Below, in pieces: positions 23,472 to 31,038 of a DNA stretch of 39,561 bases. Position 1 is the stretch's first letter. The number at the start of each line of letters is the position of its first letter. Made by a program: the position numbers and the translations under genes. The stretch comes from an uncultured Clostridia bacterium (GTDB lineage: Bacteria; Bacillota; Clostridia; Oscillospirales; Ruminococcaceae): the NCBI GenBank assembly GCA_947588805.1, contig CANPYR010000021.1, forward strand, positions 1 through 39,561. Direction: 5' to 3'. The notes beneath the pieces were generated by a model that was not told the origin of the DNA, searched no databases, and saw only the letters and a list, made by a program, of their open reading frames with translations.

Positions 23472-23494
23472 AGACGTCACTCTCCGTTCCACAT

Positions 23495-23506
23495 TAAGTA
23501 TACTTA
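23495..23506. promoter_or_regulatory. Palindrome, candidate XRE operator
   Basis: TAAGTATACTTA, a perfect 12-bp palindrome, next to TATACT and TATAAT-like boxes, directly before the XRE start codon. Confidence 0.5.
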
Positions 23507-23555
23507 GTATAATCGAACGCAGTCCGAAAATTGGTGGAATTTTGTATGAAAAGAG

Positions 23556-23584
23556 TTGACTTTTGATCCCAAAGGTGATATAAT
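23556..23584 (+). promoter_or_regulatory. Promoter of a short RNA
   Basis: TTGACT (23556-23561), 17-bp spacer, TATAAT (23579-23584). Nothing protein-coding follows on this strand before a terminator 50-80 bp away. Confidence 0.75.
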
Positions 23585-23590
23585 AAATCC

Positions 23591-23668
23591 ACGGGCGTTT
23601 TGATACGTCCGCTTCACTCTCATTTCCTTGAAAATCCCCCGAGTCAAGAAGGCCCGGGGGGATTTTAG
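23591..23668 (+). ncRNA. Candidate small RNA (about 78 nt) with 16-nt motif
   Basis: Between a strong promoter and a terminator there is no open frame. Predicted parts: hairpin GGGCGT-TTTGAT-ACGTCC (23593-23610, one G-T pair), single-stranded CTTCACTCTCATTTCC (23612-23627), then the terminator stem AATCCCCC/GGGGGATT (23633-23664) followed by TT. The 16-nt motif occurs once more in the window, at the same position before a terminator in the RNA at 29524-29680. Family unknown. Confidence 0.6.
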
Positions 23669-23712
23669 TATGCGAATCAAATTTGCGAAAAGAGATATAA
23701 TAAAAGTACGGT

Positions 23713-24204
23713 TTAGAGATTGAGGACAGAAACCCCGACGTTAAGATAGAGCGCGAACACGAGCCACGCGATATACGGGATCATCAGCTTTCCGGCAGTT
23801 TTATTAACGGTATAAAACTGCGCTGTTGTGCCGACGGTTAAAAGCAGAAGCGCTAAAAGAACGACTGCGGCGGCGGTATAGAATTCAAAGCGGAAGAATA
23901 CTATCGACCAGCAGAAATTTACAAAAAGCTGGCAGAAGAAGCATTTCATAGCGTCGTTAAGGATATAGTCGCAGTCGCGATAAACAAGATAAGAAGCGAA
24001 TCCCATAGTAAGGTAAAGCACGGTCCAAACGACCGGGAAGACCCATGCGGGAGGAGAGAGCGGCGGCTGGGCGTAGTCCTTTTGAGACATATCCCCGGCT
24101 ATAGCTGCGGACAGGCCGCCCACGACGAGCGGGAGCGCGGTAAGAAGTGAAGCTTTAAGAAGGTTAGAGCGTTTGATTTTATTTTCAATTTTTGCTAATT
24201 CCAT
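23713..24204 (-). CDS. TspO/MBR family membrane protein
   Basis: Five-helix membrane protein that binds porphyrins or related ligands. 163 residues: PLVVGGLSAAI (helix 1 end), the loop QPPLSPPAWVFPVVWTVLYLTMGFASYLVY with the conserved PP-(x)-P-P-(x)-W-(x)-FP-(x)-VW pattern, NFCWSIVFFRFEFY, and YIAWLVFALYLNVGV in helix 5, which has the family's W-(x)3-A-(x)-YLN pattern. A 20-residue charged N-terminal extension is unusual but modest. AAAGGAG precedes the ATG. Alone in its transcription unit. Confidence 0.9.
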   Translation of the reverse strand: MELAKIENKIKRSNLLKASLLTALPLVVGGLSAAIAGDMSQKDYAQPPLSPPAWVFPVVWTVLYLTMGFASYLVYRDCDYILNDAMKCFFCQLFVNFCWSIVFFRFEFYTAAAVVLLALLLLTVGTTAQFYTVNKTAGKLMIPYIAWLVFALYLNVGVSVLNL

Positions 24205-24504
24205 ATTTTTCTCCTTTTTGAAAGGGAACCGGCGCGGAGGTGTGAAGATGTGCGCGGTCCTTTGGGGTGATTTCTTACGGTTATTTTATGCAGGCGGGGC
24301 GGAGAAAATACATGAGGGAAAGGAAAAAGTATTTGGGGCGCAGCAGGCGGCGATTAAGAAGAATGGCGGCCCATCCATTTTTATTGCAAAAAGAAAGAAG
24401 CGGAAAGCTGTATCAACCGTTGCTCCGGGCTAACGCCAGAGCGGTTGTAAGTATGCTTTCTGCTTCTATCCTTCGCTTTATGCAAAAAGGCAGGCTTGCA
24501 TATG
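24205..24504. other. Gene-free stretch upstream of tspO
   Basis: Purine-rich sequence. A 104-codon plus frame (24267-24581) is very basic, has no good ribosome site and runs into dispersed repeat sequence; I do not call it. No promoter recognised with confidence. Confidence 0.4.
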
Positions 24505-24590
24505 CGGCGGCGAGATTCGCTACTTTACTGCTGAATCTCTACCGACTGCTCCCCACCAAACTTGCCGGGTTTTGTCCGTGAGACAACCGA
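24505..24590 (+). repeat. Second dispersed repeat, copy 2, with GTTTTGTC/GAGACAAC hairpin
   Basis: GGCGGCGAGATTCGCTAC, TTTACTGCTGAATCTCTACC, GACTGCTCCCC, then CCGGGTTTTGTCCGTGAGAC and AACCGAAGCG. It nearly adjoins copy 2 of the 266-bp repeat. The TTTTGTC...GAGACAA part is shared with the copy at 34730-34815. Confidence 0.75.
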
Positions 24591-24677
24591 AGCGATACTG
24601 CATGCTGAGGGCAGTCGAACGGGAACAAAACCGGCAATGTTTTCCCGCCCGGCCCGCGAATCTCGCCGCCGCACGGC

Positions 24678-24943
24678 TTCCTGCTTCTGAATATCATTTC
24701 TTTCTGATACCCGGGTTGAGCAAAATCCTTTTTTTGACGTCGTAGAGACGACGTCAAAAAAAGGGTGGGGAGACCCCCGGCGAGGGTCTCCCCACGCAAA
24801 AACAGTCCACAGGACTGTTTTTGCTCCCCGTCCTGCGCTCGCTTCGCTGAGGGTGTTTCGCGCCTGCGGGCGCGACTCGGTGGCGGTGCCCCCGAGACAC
24901 CTGCGGCCTTTTGAGGAAAGGCCGGCGAAACCTTTTTAATTCC
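24678..24943 (-). repeat. 266-bp hairpin-rich dispersed repeat, copy 2
   Basis: Minus-strand copy of the element at 15139-15404, same ends and same length. Contains TTTTTTTGACGTCGT/ACGACGTCAAAAAAA (24728-24762, longer pairing than copy 1), GGGGAGACC/GGTCTCCCC and AAAAACAGTCC/GGACTGTTTTT. A 24-bp block near 24880 is replaced relative to copy 1. Confidence 0.9.
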
Positions 24944-24974
24944 ATCTCTCAGATACCTGCGCGCTTTCTAAACC

Positions 24975-25520
24975 TTACTTGAAAAACAGCGGCAGCTCCT
25001 CTAAGAATATAATATCCTCCCTCTTAGCCGCGTCGCCTTCAGCTAAAACCGCCGCTTGCCCGACTATTTTCCCCTCCGCAAACTTTACAAGCTTGTCAAG
25101 CGCTTCAAGACTCTCTCCCGTCGATATTACGTCGTCTACTATAAGCGCTCTCTTGCCCTTGATGTAGTCCGCTTCGTTCCTGTCAAGCCACAGCTTCTGG
25201 TCCGCGTCGGTGGTGATCGACCTCACGTCTACCCCGATGGGATCTCTCATATAAAGCTTCGGCATCTTCCTCGCGACTATATATTTCATCCCGTTACCGG
25301 CCTGTCTCGCCATCTCGTACGCAAGCGGTATCCCCTTCGACTCCGCGGTTACGATAACGTCAAATTCCGGGACTTTCTTTAAAAGTTCCTTAGCGCAGGC
25401 GACCGTAAGCTCAACGTCGGAAAACATTATGAATCCCGCGATATCAAGATGCTCGTTTACCTCGCACTTCATCAGCCGTCTTTCAAGTCCTGCTACTTTT
25501 AAATCGTAATAATCAGGCAT
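24975..25520 (-). CDS. Phosphoribosyltransferase (adenine/xanthine PRT family)
   Basis: Type I PRTase, probably purine salvage: base plus PRPP to nucleotide. 181 residues starting MPDYYDLKVAGLERRL behind AAAGGAG. The PRPP loop is RALIVDDVISTGESLEAL, with the two acidic residues and T-G of the signature; the pyrophosphate loop lies in TAESKGIPLAYEMAR. The family is COG0503-like and specificity between adenine and xanthine is not clear from sequence; the hood region AGFIMFSDVELTVACAKELL is shared by a Clostridial subgroup. Last gene of the alaS-HIT-kinase-PRT cluster, 23 bp after the kinase. Confidence 0.85.
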   Translation of the reverse strand: MPDYYDLKVAGLERRLMKCEVNEHLDIAGFIMFSDVELTVACAKELLKKVPEFDVIVTAESKGIPLAYEMARQAGNGMKYIVARKMPKLYMRDPIGVDVRSITTDADQKLWLDRNEADYIKGKRALIVDDVISTGESLEALDKLVKFAEGKIVGQAAVLAEGDAAKREDIIFLEELPLFFK

Positions 25521-25543
25521 AATTAAACTCCTTTCGGTATAAT

Positions 25544-26056
25544 TCACTGTTTATATTGCAAAATGTATAATAACTCTTTGGCAATTTCTTCGGGACTTTT
25601 ACTGTCTGTAGAAATTTTAACGCCATCCAAGGCCGAAGAGCCTTCTCTTGACATATCGATATTTTCCATGCACCAACAGTCCTCGTCCTCGCCGCGTGCG
25701 AGTATCCTGTCATGTACAGCGCCGTGAGACGCTTCCAAAATCACCAGCCGGGTATCTATCCCCGCGTTGTTAAGGGAGTCGATAATTTTCTGAGACTTCT
25801 TTCTCACAAGCGTCATCGGTACCAAAATATCCCGGCCGTAGGTCTTCTCAATGTCCGCGAGCAGCTCGGCGCAGAATTTGCCCCACAAGGGATAGTCTTC
25901 GAAAATCACGCCGAACGGCTCTCCGGGGTAGTTTTCGCGTACGGCGTTTCCGACCTCTTCCGCGTCGAAGATGATCGCGCCGTTCATCTTAGGCGCAAGC
26001 GTCTCGGCAAGAGTCGATTTTCCCACGCCGTACGGTCCGCTTATCCAGATTATCAT
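25544..26056 (-). CDS. P-loop kinase-like ATPase (TmrB-like)
   Basis: A 170-residue nucleotide-binding protein: Walker A at the extreme N-terminus, MIIWISGPYGVGKST (7-15), IIFDAEEVGNAVREN with an acidic pair, RDILVPMTLVRK, and a lid-like stretch RLVILEASHGAVHDRILARGEDEDCWCMENID. This fits the AAA_33/TmrB-like small kinases, some of which give tunicamycin resistance; the substrate here is unknown. It starts 5 bp after the HIT gene stop and lies in the same transcript as alaS. Confidence 0.8.
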   Translation of the reverse strand: MIIWISGPYGVGKSTLAETLAPKMNGAIIFDAEEVGNAVRENYPGEPFGVIFEDYPLWGKFCAELLADIEKTYGRDILVPMTLVRKKSQKIIDSLNNAGIDTRLVILEASHGAVHDRILARGEDEDCWCMENIDMSREGSSALDGVKISTDSKSPEEIAKELLYILQYKQ

Positions 26057-26061
26057 TTAAA

Positions 26062-26412
26062 TTATTTTTCCTCGCTGACCATAACTCCGAGAGGACGGCC
26101 GCCTATCAGGTGGAAGTGGAGGTGGAATACCGTCTGGCCCGCGTCGGGGCCGTTGTTCGATACCACCCGCCAGCCGTTCTCAAGACCTTTTTCCTTAGCG
26201 ACTTTAGCGATCGCTTCATATATCTTACCTACCAGCGCCGAATTTTCCGCGTTTATCTCGCACGCGCCCTTTATATGCTTTTTCGGCACGAAGAGAATGT
26301 GCGTCGGAGCGACGGGGGCGATATCCTCAAAAGCGTAGCAGTATTCGTCCTCGTAGACCTTTTTTGACGGGATCTCCCCGGCTATGATCTTACAGAATAA
26401 ACAATCTTCCAT
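26062..26412 (-). CDS. HIT-family nucleotide hydrolase (Hint type)
   Basis: 116-residue histidine-triad protein that hydrolyses nucleoside phosphoramidates or AMP-lysine. The triad H97-L-H99-F-H101-L is in QTVFHLHFHLIGG; N-terminal CLFC (Cys4, Cys7) resembles the zinc pair of Hint/HinT proteins. Length and the C-terminal GGRPLG are typical. AAGGAGG precedes the ATG. It lies directly behind alaS (22 bp), a frequent neighbour arrangement that may fit a role in clearing aminoacyl-AMP made by tRNA synthetases; that link is inference. Confidence 0.93.
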   Translation of the reverse strand: MEDCLFCKIIAGEIPSKKVYEDEYCYAFEDIAPVAPTHILFVPKKHIKGACEINAENSALVGKIYEAIAKVAKEKGLENGWRVVSNNGPDAGQTVFHLHFHLIGGRPLGVMVSEEK

Positions 26413-26433
26413 AATTTATAATACCTCCTTATC

Positions 26434-29079
26434 TTATTTCACGGCTTCACCGATTATTTCCTCGGCTCCCGCAAGCGCTTCGTCTATCTTAAAGATATCT
26501 CCCACGCCGGCCATGGCTTCCTCGGGTCTCCCGCCGCCCTTTCCTCCTGTGATGGCGGCGATCTTTCCGATAGCTTTCCCGGAATGTACTCCCTTAGCTA
26601 CCGCTTCTTTTCCCGCGGTAACGCAGAGATTCGCGCTCTTTCCGTTTACTCCCGCGATCACGCATACTATCTCGGGATGAGCGTCGCGGATCTTTTCGGC
26701 AAGAAGCCTTATCTCCTCCGGCTTCATCGGGTTGAACATCGCGGTTATAAGCTTTACGCCCTTGACGTCTACGGTGTGCTCCAAAAGTCCCTTTGAGCGC
26801 ATATCGGCGATAGCGGAGCTGAGCTCGCTCTTTTCGCGCTCCAAGGCCTTTATCTCCTCCATGAGCCCCCTGACTCTGTTCACAAGCTCGGACTGATTGG
26901 TAAGCTTCAAAAGTCCCGAAGCTTCGTTTAAAGTCGCTATCTGTCTTCCCATCGCTTCCAGCACTCCCTTGCCGGTCACGGCTTCGATACGTCTCACGCC
27001 GGAAGCTACCGAGCTTTCGGAGATGATCTTGAACAGTCCGATCTTAGAAGTGTTGTCCATATGCGTGCCGCCGCAGAATTCTATAGACGCGTCTCCCATG
27101 GATACCACTCTTACAGTCTCGCCGTATTTCTCTCCGAAGAGCGCCATCGCTCCGAGCTTTTTGGCTTCGTCTATCGGCAGCACCTGCGTAGTAATCTTAA
27201 GCGCGGAAAGAATATAGCTGTTTACGAGCATCTCTACCCGCTGGATCTCGTCGAGACTCATCGCGGAGAAGTGAGAGAAGTCAAATCTCAGTCTTTCGCT
27301 GTCTACAAGCTGTCCGGCCTGATGGACGTGATCCCCAAGGACCGTTCTCAGCGCGGACTGAAGAAGGTGAGCGCAGGAGTGGTTTCTCATAGTCGCAAGG
27401 CGAGATTCCCTATCGACTTTAAGCTCGGCTTTCTGACCGACCTCGACTGCGCCCTCGGTGATCTTGACCTTGTGAACGCTCTTTCCTCCTACCGCTTTAA
27501 AAGTATCAAGAACCTCGCACTTTCCGCTGACTGTGAAAATTTCGCCTTTGTCTCCGACCTGTCCTCCGGACTCGGCGTAAAACGGCGTGGATTTAGTTAT
27601 AATATAGACCTCTTCGCCCGCTCCCGCGGCTTCAATAAGCTCGTTCTCGTTTGCGATAAAATCTATTACGCTTTCGTCTTCCAACCTTTCATACCCCGTG
27701 AATTCGGTGGTATATTCGCGGTCGATCTTATGGAACACCGTCTCGTCGGCTCCCATGTATTTTGAATCTCCCCTTGCGGCTCTTGCGGTCTCCTTCTGGA
27801 CGGCGAGAGCCTGCTTGTAGCCCTCCTCGTCGCATTCAAGACCTTTTTCCTCTAAGATCTCGCGGGTGAGATCGATCGGGAAGCCGTAGGTATCGGAGAG
27901 GAAGAAGCACTTCTTTCCGTCAAGTATCTTCTCGCCTGAGCTTACCATCTCGTCCACATACCCGCTCAGGATCTGCATACCCCTGTCTATGGTCTCGTTG
28001 AAATTCTTTTCCTCGTTTGTGAGAAGCTTTACTATATATTCGTATTTCTCCTCAAGCTCGTTATATTCTCCCTTAGAGCAGTCTACCACCGTCTTTACAA
28101 GATCCTTGAGGAAGAGTCCGTCTATCCCCAAAAGCTTGCCGTGCCTTACTGCGCGTCTCAGAAGCCTTCTCATCACATAGCCTCTGCCCTCGTTCGAGGG
28201 AAGAACTCCGTCCGACGCAAGAAACGTCACCGCGCGGATGTGGTCGGTTATAACGCGGATGGATACGTCCTTTTTGTATTCCTTTCCGTACTCGCAGCCG
28301 GCGATTTTGCAGATATGATCTCTTATCGCTTTGACCGTATCTACGTCAAAGATCGAATCTACTCCCTGCATGACAGCGGCAAGTCTTTCAAGTCCCATTC
28401 CGGTATCGATATTTTTCTGCTTAAGCTCGGTATAGGTCCCGTCCTCGTGGCGCTCAAACTGAGTGAACACAAGATTCCAGACCTCCATATATCTGTCGCA
28501 GTCGCATCCCACAGCGCAGTCCGGCTTTCCGCACCCGTATTCGGGACCGCGGTCGAAGTATATCTCTGAGCAGGGGCCGCAGGGACCGTCGATACCCGCT
28601 TCCCAGAAGTTATCCTCTTTCCCGAAGCGGAATATCTTCTCCATCGGAAGCCCCACGTCCTCGTGCCAGATCTTCTCGGCTTCGTCGTCGTCCTCGTACA
28701 CCGTCACATAGAGTCTGTCCTCGGGGATCTCCAAGACCTTGGTGAAGAATTCCCACGCCCACGGAATAGCTTCCTTCTTGAAGTAGTCTCCGAAGGAAAA
28801 GTTTCCGAGCATCTCAAAGAACGTGCCGTGGCGGGCGGTCTTTCCGACGTTTTCTATGTCGTTGGTTCTTATGCACTTCTGACAGGTGGTCATCCTCGTG
28901 CGCGGAGGGACCTCCTGCCCGGTAAAGTATGGCTTGAGCGGAGCCATTCCCGCGATAGTCAGAAGCGCGCTCTTGTCGTTTTGCGGAACGAGCGGATAGC
29001 TTTTGTGGCGAAGGCAGCCCTTTGATTCCATAAAGGAAAGAAAGCTCTCGCGCAGTTCGTTCAGTCCGGTCCATTTCAT
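26434..29079 (-). CDS. alaS: Alanyl-tRNA synthetase
   Basis: Charges tRNA-Ala. 881 residues: class II catalytic core at the N-terminus (MKWTGLNELRESFLSF, HKSYPLVPQNDKSALLTIAGMAPLKPYFTG, RMTTCQKCIRTNDIENVG, HGTFFEMLGNFSFGDYFK), the helical tRNA domain, then the editing domain with RNHSCAHLLQSAL (HxxxH) and VEFCGGTHM-type FCGGTHMDNTS (Cys and His metal ligands), and the DHHA1 C-terminal domain ending in GGKGGGRPEEAMAG. All motifs complete. Start ATG 29079 after AAAGGA. Expression is controlled by a T-box leader immediately upstream. It leads an operon of HIT, P-loop kinase and PRT. Confidence 0.97.
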   Translation of the reverse strand: MKWTGLNELRESFLSFMESKGCLRHKSYPLVPQNDKSALLTIAGMAPLKPYFTGQEVPPRTRMTTCQKCIRTNDIENVGKTARHGTFFEMLGNFSFGDYFKKEAIPWAWEFFTKVLEIPEDRLYVTVYEDDDEAEKIWHEDVGLPMEKIFRFGKEDNFWEAGIDGPCGPCSEIYFDRGPEYGCGKPDCAVGCDCDRYMEVWNLVFTQFERHEDGTYTELKQKNIDTGMGLERLAAVMQGVDSIFDVDTVKAIRDHICKIAGCEYGKEYKKDVSIRVITDHIRAVTFLASDGVLPSNEGRGYVMRRLLRRAVRHGKLLGIDGLFLKDLVKTVVDCSKGEYNELEEKYEYIVKLLTNEEKNFNETIDRGMQILSGYVDEMVSSGEKILDGKKCFFLSDTYGFPIDLTREILEEKGLECDEEGYKQALAVQKETARAARGDSKYMGADETVFHKIDREYTTEFTGYERLEDESVIDFIANENELIEAAGAGEEVYIITKSTPFYAESGGQVGDKGEIFTVSGKCEVLDTFKAVGGKSVHKVKITEGAVEVGQKAELKVDRESRLATMRNHSCAHLLQSALRTVLGDHVHQAGQLVDSERLRFDFSHFSAMSLDEIQRVEMLVNSYILSALKITTQVLPIDEAKKLGAMALFGEKYGETVRVVSMGDASIEFCGGTHMDNTSKIGLFKIISESSVASGVRRIEAVTGKGVLEAMGRQIATLNEASGLLKLTNQSELVNRVRGLMEEIKALEREKSELSSAIADMRSKGLLEHTVDVKGVKLITAMFNPMKPEEIRLLAEKIRDAHPEIVCVIAGVNGKSANLCVTAGKEAVAKGVHSGKAIGKIAAITGGKGGGRPEEAMAGVGDIFKIDEALAGAEEIIGEAVK

Positions 29080-29111
29080 AATTATCAAATCCTTTCAAAA
29101 TATTGCCTAAA

Positions 29112-29351
29112 TAAAAAAACACTCCCCCACATATATGGGGCGAGCAGGTCGCGGTACCACCCAATTTTACGGATAATTTTAATTATAAATATATAATTAT
29201 TACCCGCCTTTTGCGCCTTTAACGCAGGCTGCGCCGCGGTTTCCCGCGGGGCTCGGGGTGAGCACCCGTCGGCTAAGGCTGCGGGCTTTCACCTTTTCCC
29301 GCTCTCTTTTAAGCCTTGCTTTCAACGGTCAGTCCCTTCAACGCCGTGTAT
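29112..29351 (-). promoter_or_regulatory. T-box riboswitch leader of alaS
   Basis: On the minus strand the T-box sequence GGGTGGTACCGCG (29162-29150) is followed by the terminator CTCGCCCCA/TGTGGGGGAG (29144-29122) and TTTTTTT. The stem I region has AAAAGAGAGCGGG and GGTGAAAG, usual T-box features. GCT at 29263-29261, in GGGTGCTCACC, is the best specifier for Ala. Uncharged tRNA-Ala would pair through its NCCA end with the T-box and allow readthrough into alaS. Confidence 0.9.
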
Positions 29352-29357
29352 ATTTTT

Positions 29358-29385
29358 ATTATACGCAAATTCCCGCGTTTGTCAA
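29358..29385 (-). promoter_or_regulatory. Promoter of the alaS T-box operon
   Basis: Minus strand TTGACA (29385-29380), 16-bp spacer, TATAAT (29363-29358). Confidence 0.85.
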
Positions 29386-29488
29386 GATATATAGCGAGAA
29401 TTTCCGCGCGTTTTGTGTTATATTTGCCGCGCGGCGGTATACGCTATAAAAATTTCGCAAAAAATTTTAAATTTTTATTCCAAAAGCA

Positions 29489-29517
29489 TTGACAAACGCT
29501 GTCATTTGTGGTATAAT
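29489..29517 (+). promoter_or_regulatory. Promoter of a structured RNA
   Basis: TTGACA (29489-29494), 17-bp spacer, TATAAT (29512-29517): perfect consensus, divergent from the alaS promoter. Confidence 0.85.
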
Positions 29518-29523
29518 GCAACT

Positions 29524-29680
29524 TGCATACAGAAGTTATTTATTTGAAAACTTTCTTTGCGGTTGCAACAAAAAAATTGCGAACTGCGAATTTTACTAAA
29601 GCCTTCTTCACTCTCATTTCCAAAACCGTCAGCGCCTCGGGATTAACGTCCCGAGGTGTTGTCGGTTACGGCGTTTTTTC
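29524..29680 (+). ncRNA. Candidate structured small RNA (about 155 nt) with 16-nt motif
   Basis: No open frame follows the consensus promoter. Predicted structure: hairpin AGAAGTT/AACTTTCT (about 29531-29556); a long hairpin GCGGTTGCAA/TTGCGAACTGC around CAAAAAAA (about 29560-29587); a single-stranded stretch with CTTCACTCTCATTTCC (29606-29621); and a terminator-like stem ACCGTCAGCGCCTCGGGA with TCCCGAGGTGTTGTCGGT (29625-29666; core CCTCGGGA/TCCCGAGG is perfect), then GTTTTTTC. The same 16-nt motif lies before the terminator of the RNA at 23591. Not tmRNA, RNase P or SRP RNA by eye; 6S-like function cannot be excluded. Confidence 0.65.
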
Positions 29681-29732
29681 TTAATAAAAACTTAATTATT
29701 TCCCCCTTTTTTCTTAATAATTTAAGATGTAT

Positions 29733-29790
29733 AATACTCCCGAGATTCAGATCCGACTCGGCTTCGGATTTTATGTTCGGGGGTATTTTT
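29733..29790 (+). promoter_or_regulatory. Hairpin covering the ribosome site of the GT2 gene
   Basis: AATACTCCCGA (29733-29743) pairs with TCGGGGGTATT (29777-29787) with one wobble; an inner stem is ATCCGA (29751-29756) with TCGGAT (29764-29769). The GGGGG that must serve as Shine-Dalgarno before the ATG at 29791 lies in the 3' arm. A TATAAT at 29730-29735 overlaps the 5' arm, so the hairpin forms only if transcription starts further upstream. Confidence 0.5.
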
Positions 29791-31038
29791 ATGATAAGAG
29801 TTATAAACTATGTAATTTCCGCGATCTTCTTTATCTGCTATTCCTACCAGCTTTTATATCTTTTCGTCCCGCTTTTTATAAGAAAAAAGCGTCCCGTGGA
29901 CGTTAAGCTTCGCCGTTACGCTGTTTTAATATCTGCAAGAAACGAGGAGAGAGTCATAGGTCAGCTTATTTCGAGCATAAACGCCCAGAGCTATCCCGAG
30001 GATCTTATAACGGTATTTGTATGCGCGGATAACTGTTCGGACAATACCGCGCTTGAAGCCGAAAGGCATGGGGCGAACGTATACGAAAGAGAAAATCCGA
30101 GAAAGATAGGTAAAGGGTATGCTCTCGACTGGCTTTTAAAGCAGATAGACAGGGACTTCGGGATAGGATCGTTCGACGGGTTCTTTGTCTTCGACGCGGA
30201 TAATATCTTAGAGCCGGACTATATCTATGAGATGAATAGGACCTTCGGAGAGGGTAACAGGATAGTCACAGGGTACAGAAATTCAAAAAACTACGGGGAC
30301 AACTGGATCTCGGCGGGGTATTCGCTATGGTTTTTAAGGGAGTCTCAGTATCTGAACCGTCCGAGATATCTTTTAGGAACGTCATGTTCGGTTTCCGGGA
30401 CCGGGTTTTTATTCTCGCGAGAGATAATCGAGCGCTCGGGCGGGTGGAGATACTATCTTCTCACCGAGGATATAGAGTTTACGGTTGAGAATATAATACG
30501 CGGCGAAAAGATCGCATACTGCGAAAGCGCGGTGCTCTACGACGAGCAGCCGACGGATTTCAAGCAGTCGGTAAGGCAGAGACTGAGATGGGCGAAGGGT
30601 TATTATCAGGTTTTCACAAGCTACGGCGGGGAGCTTATAAAGGGGATCTTTTCAAAAAACTTTTTCAGCTGCTTTGACATGACCATGGCGATACTTCCGG
30701 CGATGATACTGTCGTTTGCGAGCATTGTATCAAACTTCGCAGCGATCTTTGCGGACCTCGGAAGCGCGGATGTGATATTACGCGTAGCCGCGTCCTTCGG
30801 GCAGTCGGCTCTGAATATATATCTTACGTTCCTTCTGCTCGGCGGGATAACCCTTTTGAGCGAGTGGAAGAGGATCCACGCGCCGTCAGGAAAAAAGCTT
30901 TTATATCTTATCACATTTCCGATCTTCATGTTTACATACATCCCGATTTCCGCAGCGGCGATGTTCATAGACGTTCAGTGGAAGCCGATAGTCCATGAAA
31001 GACCGAAAACCCTGAGCGACGTGCATAATAGAAGATAG
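29791..31038 (+). CDS. Family 2 glycosyltransferase, processive membrane type
   Basis: Probably polymerises a surface polysaccharide from UDP-sugars. The 415-residue protein has an N-terminal membrane helix (about 1-30, ISAIFFICYSYQLLYLFVPLF), a cytosolic GT-A domain with VLISARNEE, VFVCADNCSDNT, the metal Asp motif VFDADN, TGTGFLFSREI-like acceptor region, LLTEDIEF and Q-R-L-R-W (QxxRW), and three to four C-terminal membrane helices (about 295-405). This layout is shared by cellulose synthase, poly-GlcNAc and hyaluronan synthase-like enzymes; the product is unknown. The ATG at 29791 follows GGGGG by seven bases; an ATG at 29773 has no ribosome site. A GTTAGAGG-type array starts at the stop. 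Confidence 0.9.
   Translation: MIRVINYVISAIFFICYSYQLLYLFVPLFIRKKRPVDVKLRRYAVLISARNEERVIGQLISSINAQSYPEDLITVFVCADNCSDNTALEAERHGANVYERENPRKIGKGYALDWLLKQIDRDFGIGSFDGFFVFDADNILEPDYIYEMNRTFGEGNRIVTGYRNSKNYGDNWISAGYSLWFLRESQYLNRPRYLLGTSCSVSGTGFLFSREIIERSGGWRYYLLTEDIEFTVENIIRGEKIAYCESAVLYDEQPTDFKQSVRQRLRWAKGYYQVFTSYGGELIKGIFSKNFFSCFDMTMAILPAMILSFASIVSNFAAIFADLGSADVILRVAASFGQSALNIYLTFLLLGGITLLSEWKRIHAPSGKKLLYLITFPIFMFTYIPISAAAMFIDVQWKPIVHERPKTLSDVHNRR

Noticed and set aside
24267..24581. Basic 104-codon plus frame
   Set aside because: It runs into dispersed repeat sequence, is rich in Arg/Lys with no domain, and has no ribosome site.
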